DNA of 40,232 bases from Deltaproteobacteria bacterium (GCA_020853705.1 JADYYK010000150.1:1-40232); one strand, 5' to 3'; shown: positions 17,669 through 25,908, numbered from the stretch's first letter. Notes: generated by a model not told the origin, from the sequence alone. Numbers and translations are program-made.

Positions 17669-20146
17669 ATGACCAACGCGACCCCCAAGACGTGGCTGTG
17701 CCGCCCCCTGCTTGTCCTCTCGCTGTGGACCGTGTGCACGCTGTGCGCGGTGTGCACGCTGGCGGCGCCAGCGCTGGCCCAGGATCTCGAGCAGCCCGAG
17801 CGCGATCAGGGCGTCAGCAACGTCGCCGCGGTGATGGGCCACGGCGGCCTGACCGCGGGCTTCTCGCCCGAGGGTGAGCTGACCCTGCTGCGCTGGCCGT
17901 CGCCCGGCTACATGGATCAGCTGGAGTACGAGACCGCGAAGACTGCCGACGCGCGCAGCCTGCCGCGCTTCGGCGCGCGCGACAACGCCGGCGCCTTCGT
18001 CGGCCTGTACACCGAGCCGGGTGGTCTGACCTGGCTGTCGGGCGCCGGCTGGACGCGCACCATGATGTACCGCGCCGACGAGTCGCTGGTGCTGATCACG
18101 ACCTATCGCAACAGCAGCCTCGGTATCACCGTCACCGGCACCGACGCGATCGCGCCCTCGGGCGGCACCGGCGCACACGACGTGCTGGCGCGCCGGTTCG
18201 ACGTCGAGGTCGATCAGAACCGCGCCTACACCGTGCTGCGCCTGGTGGCCTTCGCCAACTTCGCGCCCGCGATCACGCCGGTGCCGGGCGCCCCCGAGGC
18301 CGAGGTCAGCGGCGACGCCGAGCGCGACTACGCCTGCCTGTACAGCGAGCGCGCCCGCGCCCTGGTGTCCTTCCTGCCCGGCGACGAGGCCGGGGTGGGC
18401 ATCGCCGCGCTGGGCAGCGCGCCCGGGGCGGCCACCGTCGACGCCTTCCTGACTGGCCTGGCGAGCAACGCGGCCTCGCGCGGGACCTGGATGATGATGG
18501 GCGGCGACCGCACCCCGCTGGGCTTCCAGTGCGGCTATGACAAGAACTTCGCCCCCATGGCCGGCCTGCCCAGCGGCCTCGACGCCCAGCTCGACGCCGC
18601 CGACGGCACCCTGAGCGGCGCGCTGCTGGCGCGCGAGCACGCCAACGGCGCGCTGGTCTGGGATCTCGATCTGGCCACCGAGGCCACGGTGACGCTGTAC
18701 TTCGTCTTCGGCAGCACGCACGCCGAGGCCGAGGCGCTGCTGGGGCCGGCGCGCAGCGCGGGCGTCCTGACCCCGCTGACCGGGATCGCCGAGCTGTCGG
18801 ATCTGCGCACCGCCGAGCTGATCACGCCGCAGACCCGGCTGCCGGTCGAGGTGCTGGCCTCCACCGCGCTGCGCTCGCTGATGACGATCTATGTCGCGCG
18901 CGACGCCCAGAGCGGCGCCATCGCCAGCTCGCTGGCCGCGCAGCCCGCCTACGCCGTCGATCGCCCCGCCCTGGGCGCCTTCATCAACCTGGCCCTCGAC
19001 GCCGCTGGCCACCCCGAGTGGGTCGAGGCGCACAACCAGTTCTACGTGCGCGCGCAGCGCCAGGGCACCACCGGCACCGTCAGCGACAGCAAGCTCGAGG
19101 GCAGCTGGGCCGGCGCGACCTTCCTCGACTCGCTGCCGCCCACCGGGGGCGCCAGCGCCAAGCCCCCGACGCGCGCCGGGGTCGACGACGGCTTCGCCAT
19201 GGACGCCACCGGCCTGGCGCTGTGGACGCTGTGCGAGCACGCCAAGTGGATCGGCGCCGCCGACGCCGTGATCACCGCCAGGCAGCGCACCTACTTGAAC
19301 AGCGTGTACCCCGCCATCCGCTCGGCGGCGAACCTCTTGACCAGCTGCCAGGGCAGCAAGAACGCGCTGCAGTGCCCGGCCTACGAGGGCGACGGGGTCG
19401 ACAAGCGCCAGACCCTGCGCGGCGGCGCGGCGGCCTGGACCGGGCTGTACGCGGCCTCGCGCATCGCCGCCGTCCTCGGCCACAGCGGCGAGGCGCGGCG
19501 CTGGCAGTCGCGCATGTTCAGCCTGCGCCAGCAGATGGACCGCCCGCCGCCGGCGGGCTACCTCAAGGCCGAGGGCGGCTATGACGGTGACCAGACCGCG
19601 CGCGCCCTGGCCATCTGGCCGGCCGCGCTGCACCCCATCGACGACACCCGCACCAGCGCGACCGCGGTGGCTCTGACCGCGCTGGTGGCGCCGCTCTATG
19701 ACGCCCACATGACCGCGGAGTCGCCGGCGCGCGCGCTGCTGGCGCTGGGGGTCTACGAGTTCCGCGGCAACTCCAAGGAGCCCGCCAACCGGGTCCGCCT
19801 GCGCGACTGGATGATGCGCCTGTCCGACGGCATGGGCACCCCCAGCACGCACCACTTCGGCGAGGTCGTGGGCGCGGTGGGGACCGACGCCTACCAGCCC
19901 CGCGTGGGCACTCCCAGCGCCTCGGAGGCGGCGCTGATCTACCTCGCGACGCTGGCGGTGCGCGAGGGCGAGAGCGCGCTGATCCAGCCCGATGTGCGGC
20001 TGTCGACCTCGACCGACAGCGGCTTCCAGTGCCAGTTCAGCGTCGCTGGCGGCCGCGGCCACGGGGTCGGCGGGGTGCTGCTGCTGGGCCTCGCGCTGGC
20101 ACTGGCGCTGGGCGTGGCGCTGCTGGTGCGGCGCCGGAGCAGGTAG
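17669..20146 (+). CDS. Secreted six-hairpin-glycosidase-like protein with C-terminal membrane tail
   Basis: An 825-residue exported protein. The signal peptide is LCRPLLVLSLWTVCTLCAVCTLAAPALAQ (in part: LLVLSLWTVCTLCAVCTLAA), cleaved near ALAQ. The N-terminal ~350 residues are beta-rich (supersandwich-like). The remainder is helical with repeated pairs such as DDGFAMDATGLALWTLCEHA and RGGAAAWTGLYAASRIAAVLG, resembling the (alpha/alpha)6 barrel of glucoamylase-like (GH15 and related) enzymes. Catalytic acids cannot be assigned with confidence. The end is a Gly-rich segment, one helix (GVLLLGLALALALGVALLV) and RRRSR, like a MYXO-CTERM tail but lacking the usual Gly-Cys motif. The upstream frame is open far back, but the Met at 17669 is the one that precedes the signal sequence. 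Polysaccharide turnover at the cell surface is inferred. Confidence 0.65.
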   Translation: MTNATPKTWLCRPLLVLSLWTVCTLCAVCTLAAPALAQDLEQPERDQGVSNVAAVMGHGGLTAGFSPEGELTLLRWPSPGYMDQLEYETAKTADARSLPRFGARDNAGAFVGLYTEPGGLTWLSGAGWTRTMMYRADESLVLITTYRNSSLGITVTGTDAIAPSGGTGAHDVLARRFDVEVDQNRAYTVLRLVAFANFAPAITPVPGAPEAEVSGDAERDYACLYSERARALVSFLPGDEAGVGIAALGSAPGAATVDAFLTGLASNAASRGTWMMMGGDRTPLGFQCGYDKNFAPMAGLPSGLDAQLDAADGTLSGALLAREHANGALVWDLDLATEATVTLYFVFGSTHAEAEALLGPARSAGVLTPLTGIAELSDLRTAELITPQTRLPVEVLASTALRSLMTIYVARDAQSGAIASSLAAQPAYAVDRPALGAFINLALDAAGHPEWVEAHNQFYVRAQRQGTTGTVSDSKLEGSWAGATFLDSLPPTGGASAKPPTRAGVDDGFAMDATGLALWTLCEHAKWIGAADAVITARQRTYLNSVYPAIRSAANLLTSCQGSKNALQCPAYEGDGVDKRQTLRGGAAAWTGLYAASRIAAVLGHSGEARRWQSRMFSLRQQMDRPPPAGYLKAEGGYDGDQTARALAIWPAALHPIDDTRTSATAVALTALVAPLYDAHMTAESPARALLALGVYEFRGNSKEPANRVRLRDWMMRLSDGMGTPSTHHFGEVVGAVGTDAYQPRVGTPSASEAALIYLATLAVREGESALIQPDVRLSTSTDSGFQCQFSVAGGRGHGVGGVLLLGLALALALGVALLVRRRSR

Positions 20147-20601
20147 TGAGCGCGCCGCCGTCGCCACCGTCGCCACCGCCACCGTCGCCGCCGGCCATCG
20201 ATCCGGCGCACTGGCTGTACCGGCTGTCGCCCGAGGACTGGCTGCGCGCCGCCGACAAGGAGCTGGCGCTGGCCTACGGCGCGCTGGCCGGCAAGCAGCG
20301 CCGCGAGGGGCTGACCTACGCCCGCCGCGCCGGCGGCATGGCCCTGAACGCCGTGCTGTGGTCGACGCCCAGCGACGCCTGGGGCCGCAGCTATGTCGAC
20401 CACCTGCGCGCGCTGGCCGCCGACGCCCACACCAGCGTCCCCGGCGAGGTGCGCGCCGCCGCCGACACCCTGATGTCCGCCCCCATGACCAGCAACCTGG
20501 TCTCGCTGGGGCCGGGCCCGACCGATCTGGCCGACGCCGCGCGCACCGTGATCGCGTGGGCGCGCGCCCGGGTCAGCGCGGCTGCAGCCGAAACCGGCTG
20601 A
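20146..20601 (+). CDS. Small helical protein, translationally coupled, family unrecognised
   Basis: A 151-residue protein reading from GTG at 20146. Its first base is the last base of the preceding stop (GGTAGTGAG), so coupling is likely. It starts with a Pro/Ser stretch (SAPPSPPSPPPPSPP), then IDPAHWLYRLSPEDWLRAADKE and a helical repeat region with GLTYARRAGGMALNAVL. The alternating helices and the RRAGGMALNA segment recall HEPN-like small helical proteins, but the usual HEPN catalytic pattern is not evident. There is no signal peptide or membrane helix. The 3' end overlaps the convergent DUF1287 gene by 29 bp. Confidence 0.55.
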   Translation: MSAPPSPPSPPPPSPPAIDPAHWLYRLSPEDWLRAADKELALAYGALAGKQRREGLTYARRAGGMALNAVLWSTPSDAWGRSYVDHLRALAADAHTSVPGEVRAAADTLMSAPMTSNLVSLGPGPTDLADAARTVIAWARARVSAAAAETG

Positions 20602-21625
20602 GCACCGGCACGAAGCCGAGCAGATCCATCTCGGCGTCGGTGGCGCCGTCGGTCCAGTTGTTGATGACCAGGGGCACGCCCTCGGCGTTGACCCGATCCG
20701 ACAGGATCCCCACATGGTCAGGCCCGGCGCGCGACGGGAAGGTGTCCAGGAACACGATGTCACCCGGCAGCCACGGCGCGTCGAGCGGCACAGACTTCAA
20801 GTGACGCTTGAACCAGGGCAGCAGCGTCTTCACGCGCCGGTGGTCGATGTGCGAGTTGGCCTTCTTGACCATGGGGTAGGCCCGCGGCGCGGCGGCGATG
20901 TCCTCGTGCACCGCCTGCTGCAGGTCGAGGCCGGCGTTGCGCATGGCGCGGATGATGGTGTCGGTGCACACGCCCTCGGTACGCGGCACGTCGCCGTTGG
21001 GGTACTTCAGGGTGCGGTAGGTCTCGATGTAGGCCGCCCCGTTGGCCAGCAGCTTGCGCGCCCCGATGAGGACGTCGAGCGGATCCGGGATGCCGTCCCC
21101 GTCACGGTCGCCCGCCGCCGGCCGCCGCTTGATGTCGCCGGCGCTGACGCTGACCGGCGTGTCCGCCGTGGTCAGCGCCGACAGCGCGCGTGCGTCGGCC
21201 GCCGCCAGCCCGAGCCTGGCCGCGACCTCGCCGACCCGGTAGCTGCCGGTGCCGACCGCGGCGCGCTGGCCGTACACCGCGATGGGATCCGCGCCTGCCC
21301 ACACCACCAGGGTGCCGCGCGCCAGGTCGACGGTGACCCGCGTGCTCTGCCCTGGCGCCGGCACCAGATCGACCGTGGTGGAAAGCTCGGGATAGATCCC
21401 GACGTCGCTGGCGCTGAGCGGCGTCGGGGTGGCGCGCACCCGGCTCTGGTTGACGGTGTCGGCCGCGCTGCTGCTCGCGCCCGAGGCCGGCGCCGGCCTG
21501 GCTGCGCCGACCTTGGCCCGGGCGGGCACCGCGTCGTCCGCGCGCGCCCCGCTGCACGCCGCCAGCTCCGCCACTCCGAGCAGGGCCAGCAGCGCCCCGG
21601 TCCCGCATCTCGGTCCCACACGCAT
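20573..21625 (-). CDS. DUF1287 (NlpC/P60-like fold) lipoprotein
   Basis: A 350-residue predicted lipoprotein: MRVGPRCGTGALLALLGVAELAAC ends in a lipobox-like AAC. After a disordered Ala/Ser/Pro-rich region and a beta-rich segment, the C-terminal ~170 residues show DUF1287 hallmarks: YPNGDVPRTEGVCTDTIIRA, a putative nucleophilic Cys in GVCTD, HEDI, IDHRR, WLPGDIVFLDTF and DHVGILSD with the histidine expected of a Cys/His papain-like site. The family is thought to hydrolyse or bind envelope components, but its substrate is not established. A DxDxDGIPD segment (DRDGDGIPDP) could bind calcium. The start at 21625 is the Met immediately before the signal; a longer TTG start would add a non-conserved stretch. 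Confidence 0.75.
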   Translation of the reverse strand: MRVGPRCGTGALLALLGVAELAACSGARADDAVPARAKVGAARPAPASGASSSAADTVNQSRVRATPTPLSASDVGIYPELSTTVDLVPAPGQSTRVTVDLARGTLVVWAGADPIAVYGQRAAVGTGSYRVGEVAARLGLAAADARALSALTTADTPVSVSAGDIKRRPAAGDRDGDGIPDPLDVLIGARKLLANGAAYIETYRTLKYPNGDVPRTEGVCTDTIIRAMRNAGLDLQQAVHEDIAAAPRAYPMVKKANSHIDHRRVKTLLPWFKRHLKSVPLDAPWLPGDIVFLDTFPSRAGPDHVGILSDRVNAEGVPLVINNWTDGATDAEMDLLGFVPVLSRFRLQPR

Positions 21626-21694
21626 CTCGTCGACGATACGCCGGTTTCGCCCGGCTTCTTCCGGCAAGTGCCTGACGCGACCCCTGACGCCGCG

Positions 21695-23200
21695 CTAGAC
21701 CACCGGCTTGTCTTCCTCGATCACTGGCGGCGCATCGCTCATCGAGCGTCGGATCGACCGCGGGCTGATGCCCTGGAAGTACGCCAGCAGCACCCCCAGC
21801 ACGCCCAGCGTCGCCGCGCCCACGATGGCCAGCCGCCCGGCGTGGCCGACGCTGGCGAACGGCACCAGCCAGCGCACCCCGGCGCCGACGGCCAGCGCCG
21901 CGAAGGCACACAGCGGGATCCCGATGACGCGGCGCAGATACTCGATGCCATGCAGGCCGATGCGCCGCATCGCCAGCCACACCAGCACGCCGAACGCGAT
22001 GGGATAGCCGACCGCCCACGCCATCGCCACCGACAGGAAGCCGAACCTGTCGCCCAGCACCCAGGCGAAGCCGACATACGCCGCCGGCAACACCACCGAG
22101 GCCACCGCGGTGTAGATCAGCGTGGTGCCCGGGTATCCGATGCCGTCCAGCAGCGGGGGCACCACGAACGACAGCGCGCGGAACACCCCGACGGCGCACA
22201 GCACCCGCGCCGCGGTGGCCGCCGCCGTCCACTTGGGGCCGAAGATCAGGTACAGCAGGTCCTCTCCGACCAGCATCACCAGCGACAGGAACGGGATCAC
22301 CACCACCAGGTTCTGGCGCGTGAAGGCGATGAACTGCTCGACCAGCGCGGCGCGCCTGGTGCGCAGCCGCGCGAACAGCGGGAAGGCCACCTGCGCGACC
22401 ACGTCCGAGATGATGCGCACCGGCTCCAGCACCAGCTCGTAGGCCAGCCGGTACAGGCCGTTGGCCTTGGCCCCGAAGTAGTAGGCCACGACCTGGTAGT
22501 CGACGTTGGTGTAGACCTGGAACAGGATCTGGCTGAGCGAGGTCTTGACCCCGAACTTGAAGTAGTCGCCCGCGGCGCGCAGCTTGAGCGCCGCTCGCGG
22601 CCGCCAGGGGTGGCGCAGCTGCACGCCGATCCCGGTGGTCAGCACCCGGCACATCGGCCCCAGCACGAAGCACCACAGCTCGAAGCCGGCGAACGCGAAG
22701 CTGATCTTGGCCACGAACTCGACCAGGTTGGCGATGATGCGGATGACCGACAGCTCCTTGAAGCGGAGCTCGCGCTTCATCATCGCGTGCGGGATGAAGT
22801 ACACGTTCTGGAACAAGAGCTTGGTGCCGTAGGCCAGCAGCATGGTGCCGATGACGGTCTGGCCTTGCAGCCGCGCCAGCGCGGGCGCGGCGCCGCTCAG
22901 CATGCCGAACATGACCACCGACATGGCCAGGTTGAGCCAGAACACCGTCGACACCACCTCGGGGGTGTTGTCGTCGCGCTGGATGACCGCCGACGACAGC
23001 CCCATGTCGGTGGCCAGATCGAGCACCGGGAACAGCGAGATGGCCAGCGTCGCGGTGCCGTACTGCTCCGGGCTGACCCAGAACTTCACGATCAGCGCGA
23101 TGGCCACGATGTCGAGCAGCGAGACGACGGTGCTGGCGAAGCCGATCCAGGCGATCTGCCGGTTGACGTGCGACGACGGCAGATCGCTGCGCGAGCTCAT
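21695..23200 (-). CDS. Polysaccharide/lipid-linked oligosaccharide flippase (Wzx/MATE-like)
   Basis: A 501-residue multi-pass membrane protein (about 12-14 hydrophobic helices) of the polysaccharide export family in the MOP superfamily. Features include an N-terminal IAWIGFASTVVSLLDIVAIALI helix (in part), EQYGTATLAISLFPVLDLATDMGLSSAVIQ as the first conserved loop (in part: LDLATDMGLSSAVIQ), and FPLFARLR in mid-protein. The family moves lipid-linked oligosaccharides across the inner membrane for O-antigen, capsule or exopolysaccharide. The tail is acidic (EEDKPVV). It sits 15 bp downstream of the nucleotidyltransferase on the same strand, which supports a shared surface-glycan role. The substrate cannot be read from sequence. 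Confidence 0.85.
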   Translation of the reverse strand: MSSRSDLPSSHVNRQIAWIGFASTVVSLLDIVAIALIVKFWVSPEQYGTATLAISLFPVLDLATDMGLSSAVIQRDDNTPEVVSTVFWLNLAMSVVMFGMLSGAAPALARLQGQTVIGTMLLAYGTKLLFQNVYFIPHAMMKRELRFKELSVIRIIANLVEFVAKISFAFAGFELWCFVLGPMCRVLTTGIGVQLRHPWRPRAALKLRAAGDYFKFGVKTSLSQILFQVYTNVDYQVVAYYFGAKANGLYRLAYELVLEPVRIISDVVAQVAFPLFARLRTRRAALVEQFIAFTRQNLVVVIPFLSLVMLVGEDLLYLIFGPKWTAAATAARVLCAVGVFRALSFVVPPLLDGIGYPGTTLIYTAVASVVLPAAYVGFAWVLGDRFGFLSVAMAWAVGYPIAFGVLVWLAMRRIGLHGIEYLRRVIGIPLCAFAALAVGAGVRWLVPFASVGHAGRLAIVGAATLGVLGVLLAYFQGISPRSIRRSMSDAPPVIEEDKPVV

Positions 23201-23215
23201 GCGCGCGTCACCCGA

Positions 23216-23962
23216 CTACTCGCGCGGCCAGCCCAGCGCGGCCAGCTGGGCCTCGACGTGGCCGAGGTCGGCCGCGGTGTCGATCTCGGCGCAGTAGCGC
23301 GTGCCCAGGTTGACCACGCCGACGGTGCCGCGGCCGCTGGTCACCAGCTCCTGGATCGAGTCCTCGTAGTAGTCCTGCACCAGGCCTCGATTGTTGACCC
23401 GGTCGTGCATGATGTCGAGCAGCGGTCGCGAGCTCGCCGCAGAGAACCGGTTGATGCCGATCGACTCGCCGACGCTCTCGCGCGGCGGCAGCTGCTTGGA
23501 GATGCGCGCCACGTTGCCGGCGCCGTCCAGGATGACCTTCATCTCCTCCTCGCCCAGGGCGCTGGACGGCCGCATCGCGGTCGACGTCGAGGCAGGGTGG
23601 GCGAGGATGTCGGTGATGACGCCGGCCTCGATGATGAGGTCGCCGTCGAGCAGGAGGAAGTCGTGGCCCTCCACCAGGTGGCGCGCCACCAGCAGCGAGG
23701 TGGCGTTGCCCTTGGTGGCATAGTCGGGGTTCGAGACATAGGCCACCGGCAGCCCCGGGAACCACTCGGCCACGGCAGCCTTGAGCTTGTCCTCGAGGTA
23801 GCCGGTGACGATGACGAAGTCACGGATTCCCGCATTGTAGAGGTGCTGCATCGAGCGCCGCATCATCGGCACGCCGTGCACCGGCAGGATGGCCTTGGGG
23901 GTGTGATCGGTCAGGGGACGGAGCCGCGACGCGATCCCCGCGGCAAGGAAGACGGCCTTCAT
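23216..23962 (-). CDS. NTP-transferase (sugar- or choline-/AEP-type nucleotidyltransferase)
   Basis: A 248-residue cytoplasmic nucleotidyltransferase. The N-terminus MKAVFLAAGIASRLRPLTDH is the NTP-binding loop of the Rossmann-like family, followed by TPKAILPVHG, the second conserved lysine motif. LLLDGDLII holds the metal-binding Asp, and the distal Asp is in AEIDTAADL. Length and the short C-terminus resemble LicC/CTP:phosphocholine or AEP cytidylyltransferases and small sugar-1-phosphate nucleotidylyltransferases. The adjacent divergent aminotransferase resembles 2-aminoethylphosphonate transaminase, so activation of an amino-alkyl phosphonate is one reading. The start at 23962 is chosen because it begins the conserved domain; the open frame extends 45 codons further up but overlaps the divergent gene. 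No clear ribosome site. Confidence 0.75.
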   Translation of the reverse strand: MKAVFLAAGIASRLRPLTDHTPKAILPVHGVPMMRRSMQHLYNAGIRDFVIVTGYLEDKLKAAVAEWFPGLPVAYVSNPDYATKGNATSLLVARHLVEGHDFLLLDGDLIIEAGVITDILAHPASTSTAMRPSSALGEEEMKVILDGAGNVARISKQLPPRESVGESIGINRFSAASSRPLLDIMHDRVNNRGLVQDYYEDSIQELVTSGRGTVGVVNLGTRYCAEIDTAADLGHVEAQLAALGWPRE

Positions 23963-24040
23963 GGGGGCGGCAGGTTGCCACAAATCTCCAAGTCTCTGTC
24001 GAAAATCACTCCAGACTTGTGGTAAGGGGCTTCGAACCCT

Positions 24041-24045
24041 GGAGG
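24041..24045 (+). promoter_or_regulatory. Strong ribosome-binding site that sets a GTG start
   Basis: GGAGG lies 5 nt before GTG 24051. It fixes the start of the aminotransferase although the frame is open from upstream, and the product then begins MPRSKLILCTPGP, the family start. Confidence 0.8.
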
Positions 24046-24050
24046 CGAGA

Positions 24051-25148
24051 GTGCCGCGTTCAAAGCTGATCCTGTGTACCCCTGGCCCGGTCCGCATCCC
24101 ACCGATCGTGGCTGACTACATGGCCGACCCGCCCTGCAACTACCATCGGCAGGAGGGCTTCCGCGCCATGTTCGCGGAGACCGAGTCGGACGTGAAGGCG
24201 CTGATCGGCATCCGCGAGCCGGGCGCCTACTTCGCCACCATGATCACCAGCACCGGCACCGGCGGCAACGAGGCCGCGCTGCTGGCCTTCGAGGGCCTCG
24301 GCAAGGGCCTCATCCTGCGCAACGGCTGGTTCGCGTCGCGCCTGGTCGACCAGGTGGTGCAGAACAAGATCCCGCACATGGTGATGGAGTCGCCGCACGA
24401 TCGGCCCATCGATCCGGCCGAGCTCGACGCCGTGCTGGGCAAGAACCCCGACCTCAAGTGGGTCTACCTGGTCAGCCACGAGACCCGCGCCGGCCTCGTG
24501 AACCCGCTGACCCAGATCGGGCAGGTCGCGAAGAAGCGCGGCCTCATGGTCGGCGCCGACATCGTGTCGTCGGCCTACGCCTACAAGCTCGACCTCGAGG
24601 CGGCGCAGCTCGACGTCGGCATCACCTCGTCGGCCAAGGCCATCATGGGCGTGCCCGGCCTGGCCATCTGCTTCGTCAAGCTGGCCTCGCTGCCGGCGCT
24701 CGAGGCGGCGGCCAAGCCGCGCGGCTACTACCTCGACCTGGTCGGCGAGACCCAGAAGCAGAAGAAGGAGATGCAGACCCGCTTCGCGCAGCCGGTCGCG
24801 CTGCACGCCGCGCTGCGGGCCGCCTGCATTCACATGAAGCAGGTCGGCATCGACAACCACATGGCGCGCATCCGTCGCCACATGGCCGAGCTGGAGGCGC
24901 ACCTCCTCCCGCTGGGCTGCCCGGCCACGCTGCCGAACGAGTACCGCTCGAACATCGCGGTCAACTTCCGCCTGCCCGGCGGCTGGGAGTACCCGGCGTT
25001 CGCCGCCGCCATGGAGGCCGAGGGCTTCTACCTGCTGTACGGCATCCCAGGCGACTCGACCCACTTCCAGCTCAGCACCATCGGCGACCTGTCGGACGAC
25101 CACGTCGCCGGGTTGAAGCGGGCCCTGACCAAGGTCCTGGCGCGCTGA
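24051..25148 (+). CDS. Class V PLP aminotransferase, 2-aminoethylphosphonate transaminase-like
   Basis: A 365-residue aspartate-aminotransferase-fold enzyme of class V. The PLP-binding Lys196 is in ITSSAKAIMGVPG, and Asp170 (GADIVSSA) contacts the pyridine nitrogen. LILCTPGPVR and TSTGTGGNEAA are the family's N-terminal and phosphate-binding motifs. The order and wording (SHETRAGLVNPL, SSAKxIxGVPG) match 2-AEP:pyruvate transaminases (PhnW) and the closely related serine-glyoxylate/alanine-glyoxylate transaminases, which cannot be told apart by eye. The GTG start is set by a good ribosome site. It is divergent from the nucleotidyltransferase. If it acts on AEP, this locus lacks PEP mutase and phosphonopyruvate decarboxylase, which would have to be elsewhere. 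Confidence 0.8.
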   Translation: MPRSKLILCTPGPVRIPPIVADYMADPPCNYHRQEGFRAMFAETESDVKALIGIREPGAYFATMITSTGTGGNEAALLAFEGLGKGLILRNGWFASRLVDQVVQNKIPHMVMESPHDRPIDPAELDAVLGKNPDLKWVYLVSHETRAGLVNPLTQIGQVAKKRGLMVGADIVSSAYAYKLDLEAAQLDVGITSSAKAIMGVPGLAICFVKLASLPALEAAAKPRGYYLDLVGETQKQKKEMQTRFAQPVALHAALRAACIHMKQVGIDNHMARIRRHMAELEAHLLPLGCPATLPNEYRSNIAVNFRLPGGWEYPAFAAAMEAEGFYLLYGIPGDSTHFQLSTIGDLSDDHVAGLKRALTKVLAR

Positions 25149-25181
25149 GCAAGGACAGGATCTCCGGGCGATCTTCCAGGT

Positions 25182-25190
25182 TTATCCACA
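25182..25190 (+). promoter_or_regulatory. Perfect-consensus DnaA box (single)
   Basis: TTATCCACA, the consensus DnaA box, in the 205-bp gap before the RpiB-like gene. No cluster of further boxes was seen nearby, so it is not an origin; it may be chance or a DnaA-regulated promoter. Confidence 0.4.
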
Positions 25191-25235
25191 GCCCCCTCTG
25201 CGTAAGATCTGTCGCACGTCAGCTGTCAGAACTTG

Positions 25236-25265
25236 GGCGAAGTGTCAGGTGTTCGACACTTCGCC
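25236..25265. promoter_or_regulatory. 11-bp perfect inverted repeat (operator or hairpin)
   Basis: GGCGAAGTGTC (25236-25246) and GACACTTCGCC (25255-25265) are exact reverse complements around an 8-nt loop. No T-run follows, so it is less likely to be an intrinsic terminator and more likely a protein operator or mRNA structure between the aminotransferase and the RpiB-like gene. Confidence 0.6.
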
Positions 25266-25304
25266 GTTGCTGACTCCCTCCTAAGGTATCGAAATCTCGT
25301 CGAA

Positions 25305-25323
25305 CAGGTGACAGACAGGTGAC
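25305..25323 (+). promoter_or_regulatory. Tandem CAGGTGAC direct repeats, 11-bp phase
   Basis: Two exact copies of CAGGTGAC start 11 bp apart (25305 and 25316), close to one helical turn, 31 bp before ATG 25354. Same-face spacing is typical of cooperative regulator sites. Confidence 0.5.
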
Positions 25324-25353
25324 GGCGCCGGCCTTGCACATGCTGCGTCCATC

Positions 25354-25884
25354 ATGTCCCCAGCCCTGAAGTCGATCCGCCAGATCGGCAAGCACATCGG
25401 CAAGAACATCGTGTTCGGCTACGACCGCTACCTGCTGCCGGAGCTCGATGTCTACACCCGCGCGCTGTCGCTGTATGGCCAGCCGGTGCCGACGGTCGAT
25501 TTCGAGAACCCGCACTACCTGACCTCGACCGAGAAGGTGTGCCAGAAGATGCGCTACCGCGCCGACCACGTCGGCGTCCTGATCTGCTCGACCGGCATGG
25601 GCGTGTCGATCGCCGCCAACAAGTTCCGCGGCGTCTACGCCGGGCGCTGCCTGTCGGTCGAGGACGCCACCATGGCGCGCACCATCAACAACGCCAACGT
25701 GCTGTGCCTGTCGTCCAAGCTCGGCGTCGAGCTCAACGAGCAGATCATCCACGCCTTCATGACCACCCCCTACGAGGGCCGCAAGCTGGAGCAGCTCGAG
25801 TACATCTCCTCGATGGAGATCGAGAGCGACGAGCCGGTGGCCTACTACACGCAGCCCCAGGCCCAGCTGTCGGTGGTCCGGTAA
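25354..25884 (+). CDS. Divergent RpiB/LacAB-family sugar-phosphate isomerase-like protein
   Basis: A 176-residue cytoplasmic protein. The core HVGVLICSTGMGVSIAANKFRG matches the RpiB/LacA/LacB fold, and Cys78 aligns with the catalytic base Cys66 of E. coli RpiB. NNANVLCLS matches the following conserved strand. Two conserved histidines are changed. The GCDH motif reads GYDR (His to Arg25), and the ring-opening His of xQHND is Ile111 (RTINNANV). Because these residues act in ribose-5-phosphate/allose-6-phosphate isomerisation, normal RpiB activity is doubtful. It is longer than usual (~150), with a different N-terminus. The preceding 205-bp leader carries a DnaA box, a palindrome and tandem repeats; an intrinsic terminator follows. 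Function may be a related isomerase or a sugar-phosphate-binding regulator. Confidence 0.8.
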   Translation: MSPALKSIRQIGKHIGKNIVFGYDRYLLPELDVYTRALSLYGQPVPTVDFENPHYLTSTEKVCQKMRYRADHVGVLICSTGMGVSIAANKFRGVYAGRCLSVEDATMARTINNANVLCLSSKLGVELNEQIIHAFMTTPYEGRKLEQLEYISSMEIESDEPVAYYTQPQAQLSVVR

Positions 25885-25908
25885 GAGCTGTCGCAGCGCT
25901 GGGTCAGT

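Noticed and set aside
17624..20182. Long antisense open frame (852 codons) opposite the glycosidase-like gene
   Set aside because: The product is Gln/Arg/His-rich with no domain, signal or ribosome site; it is a by-product of high GC codon bias on the opposite strand.
21626..21667. Longer TTG start for the DUF1287 lipoprotein
   Set aside because: It would place charged residues before the signal peptide and has no ribosome site; Met at 21625 directly precedes the signal.
23201..23215. Extra small gene between flippase and nucleotidyltransferase
   Set aside because: Only 15 bp; no coding room.
20714..24025. 1103-codon plus-strand frame spanning the DUF1287, flippase and nucleotidyltransferase genes
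   Set aside because: It crosses three well-supported minus-strand genes and has a repetitive Arg/His/Gln composition typical of shadow frames.
25182..25190. Chromosome origin based on a DnaA box
   Set aside because: A single box, no AT-rich unwinding region and no dnaA or dnaN genes nearby.
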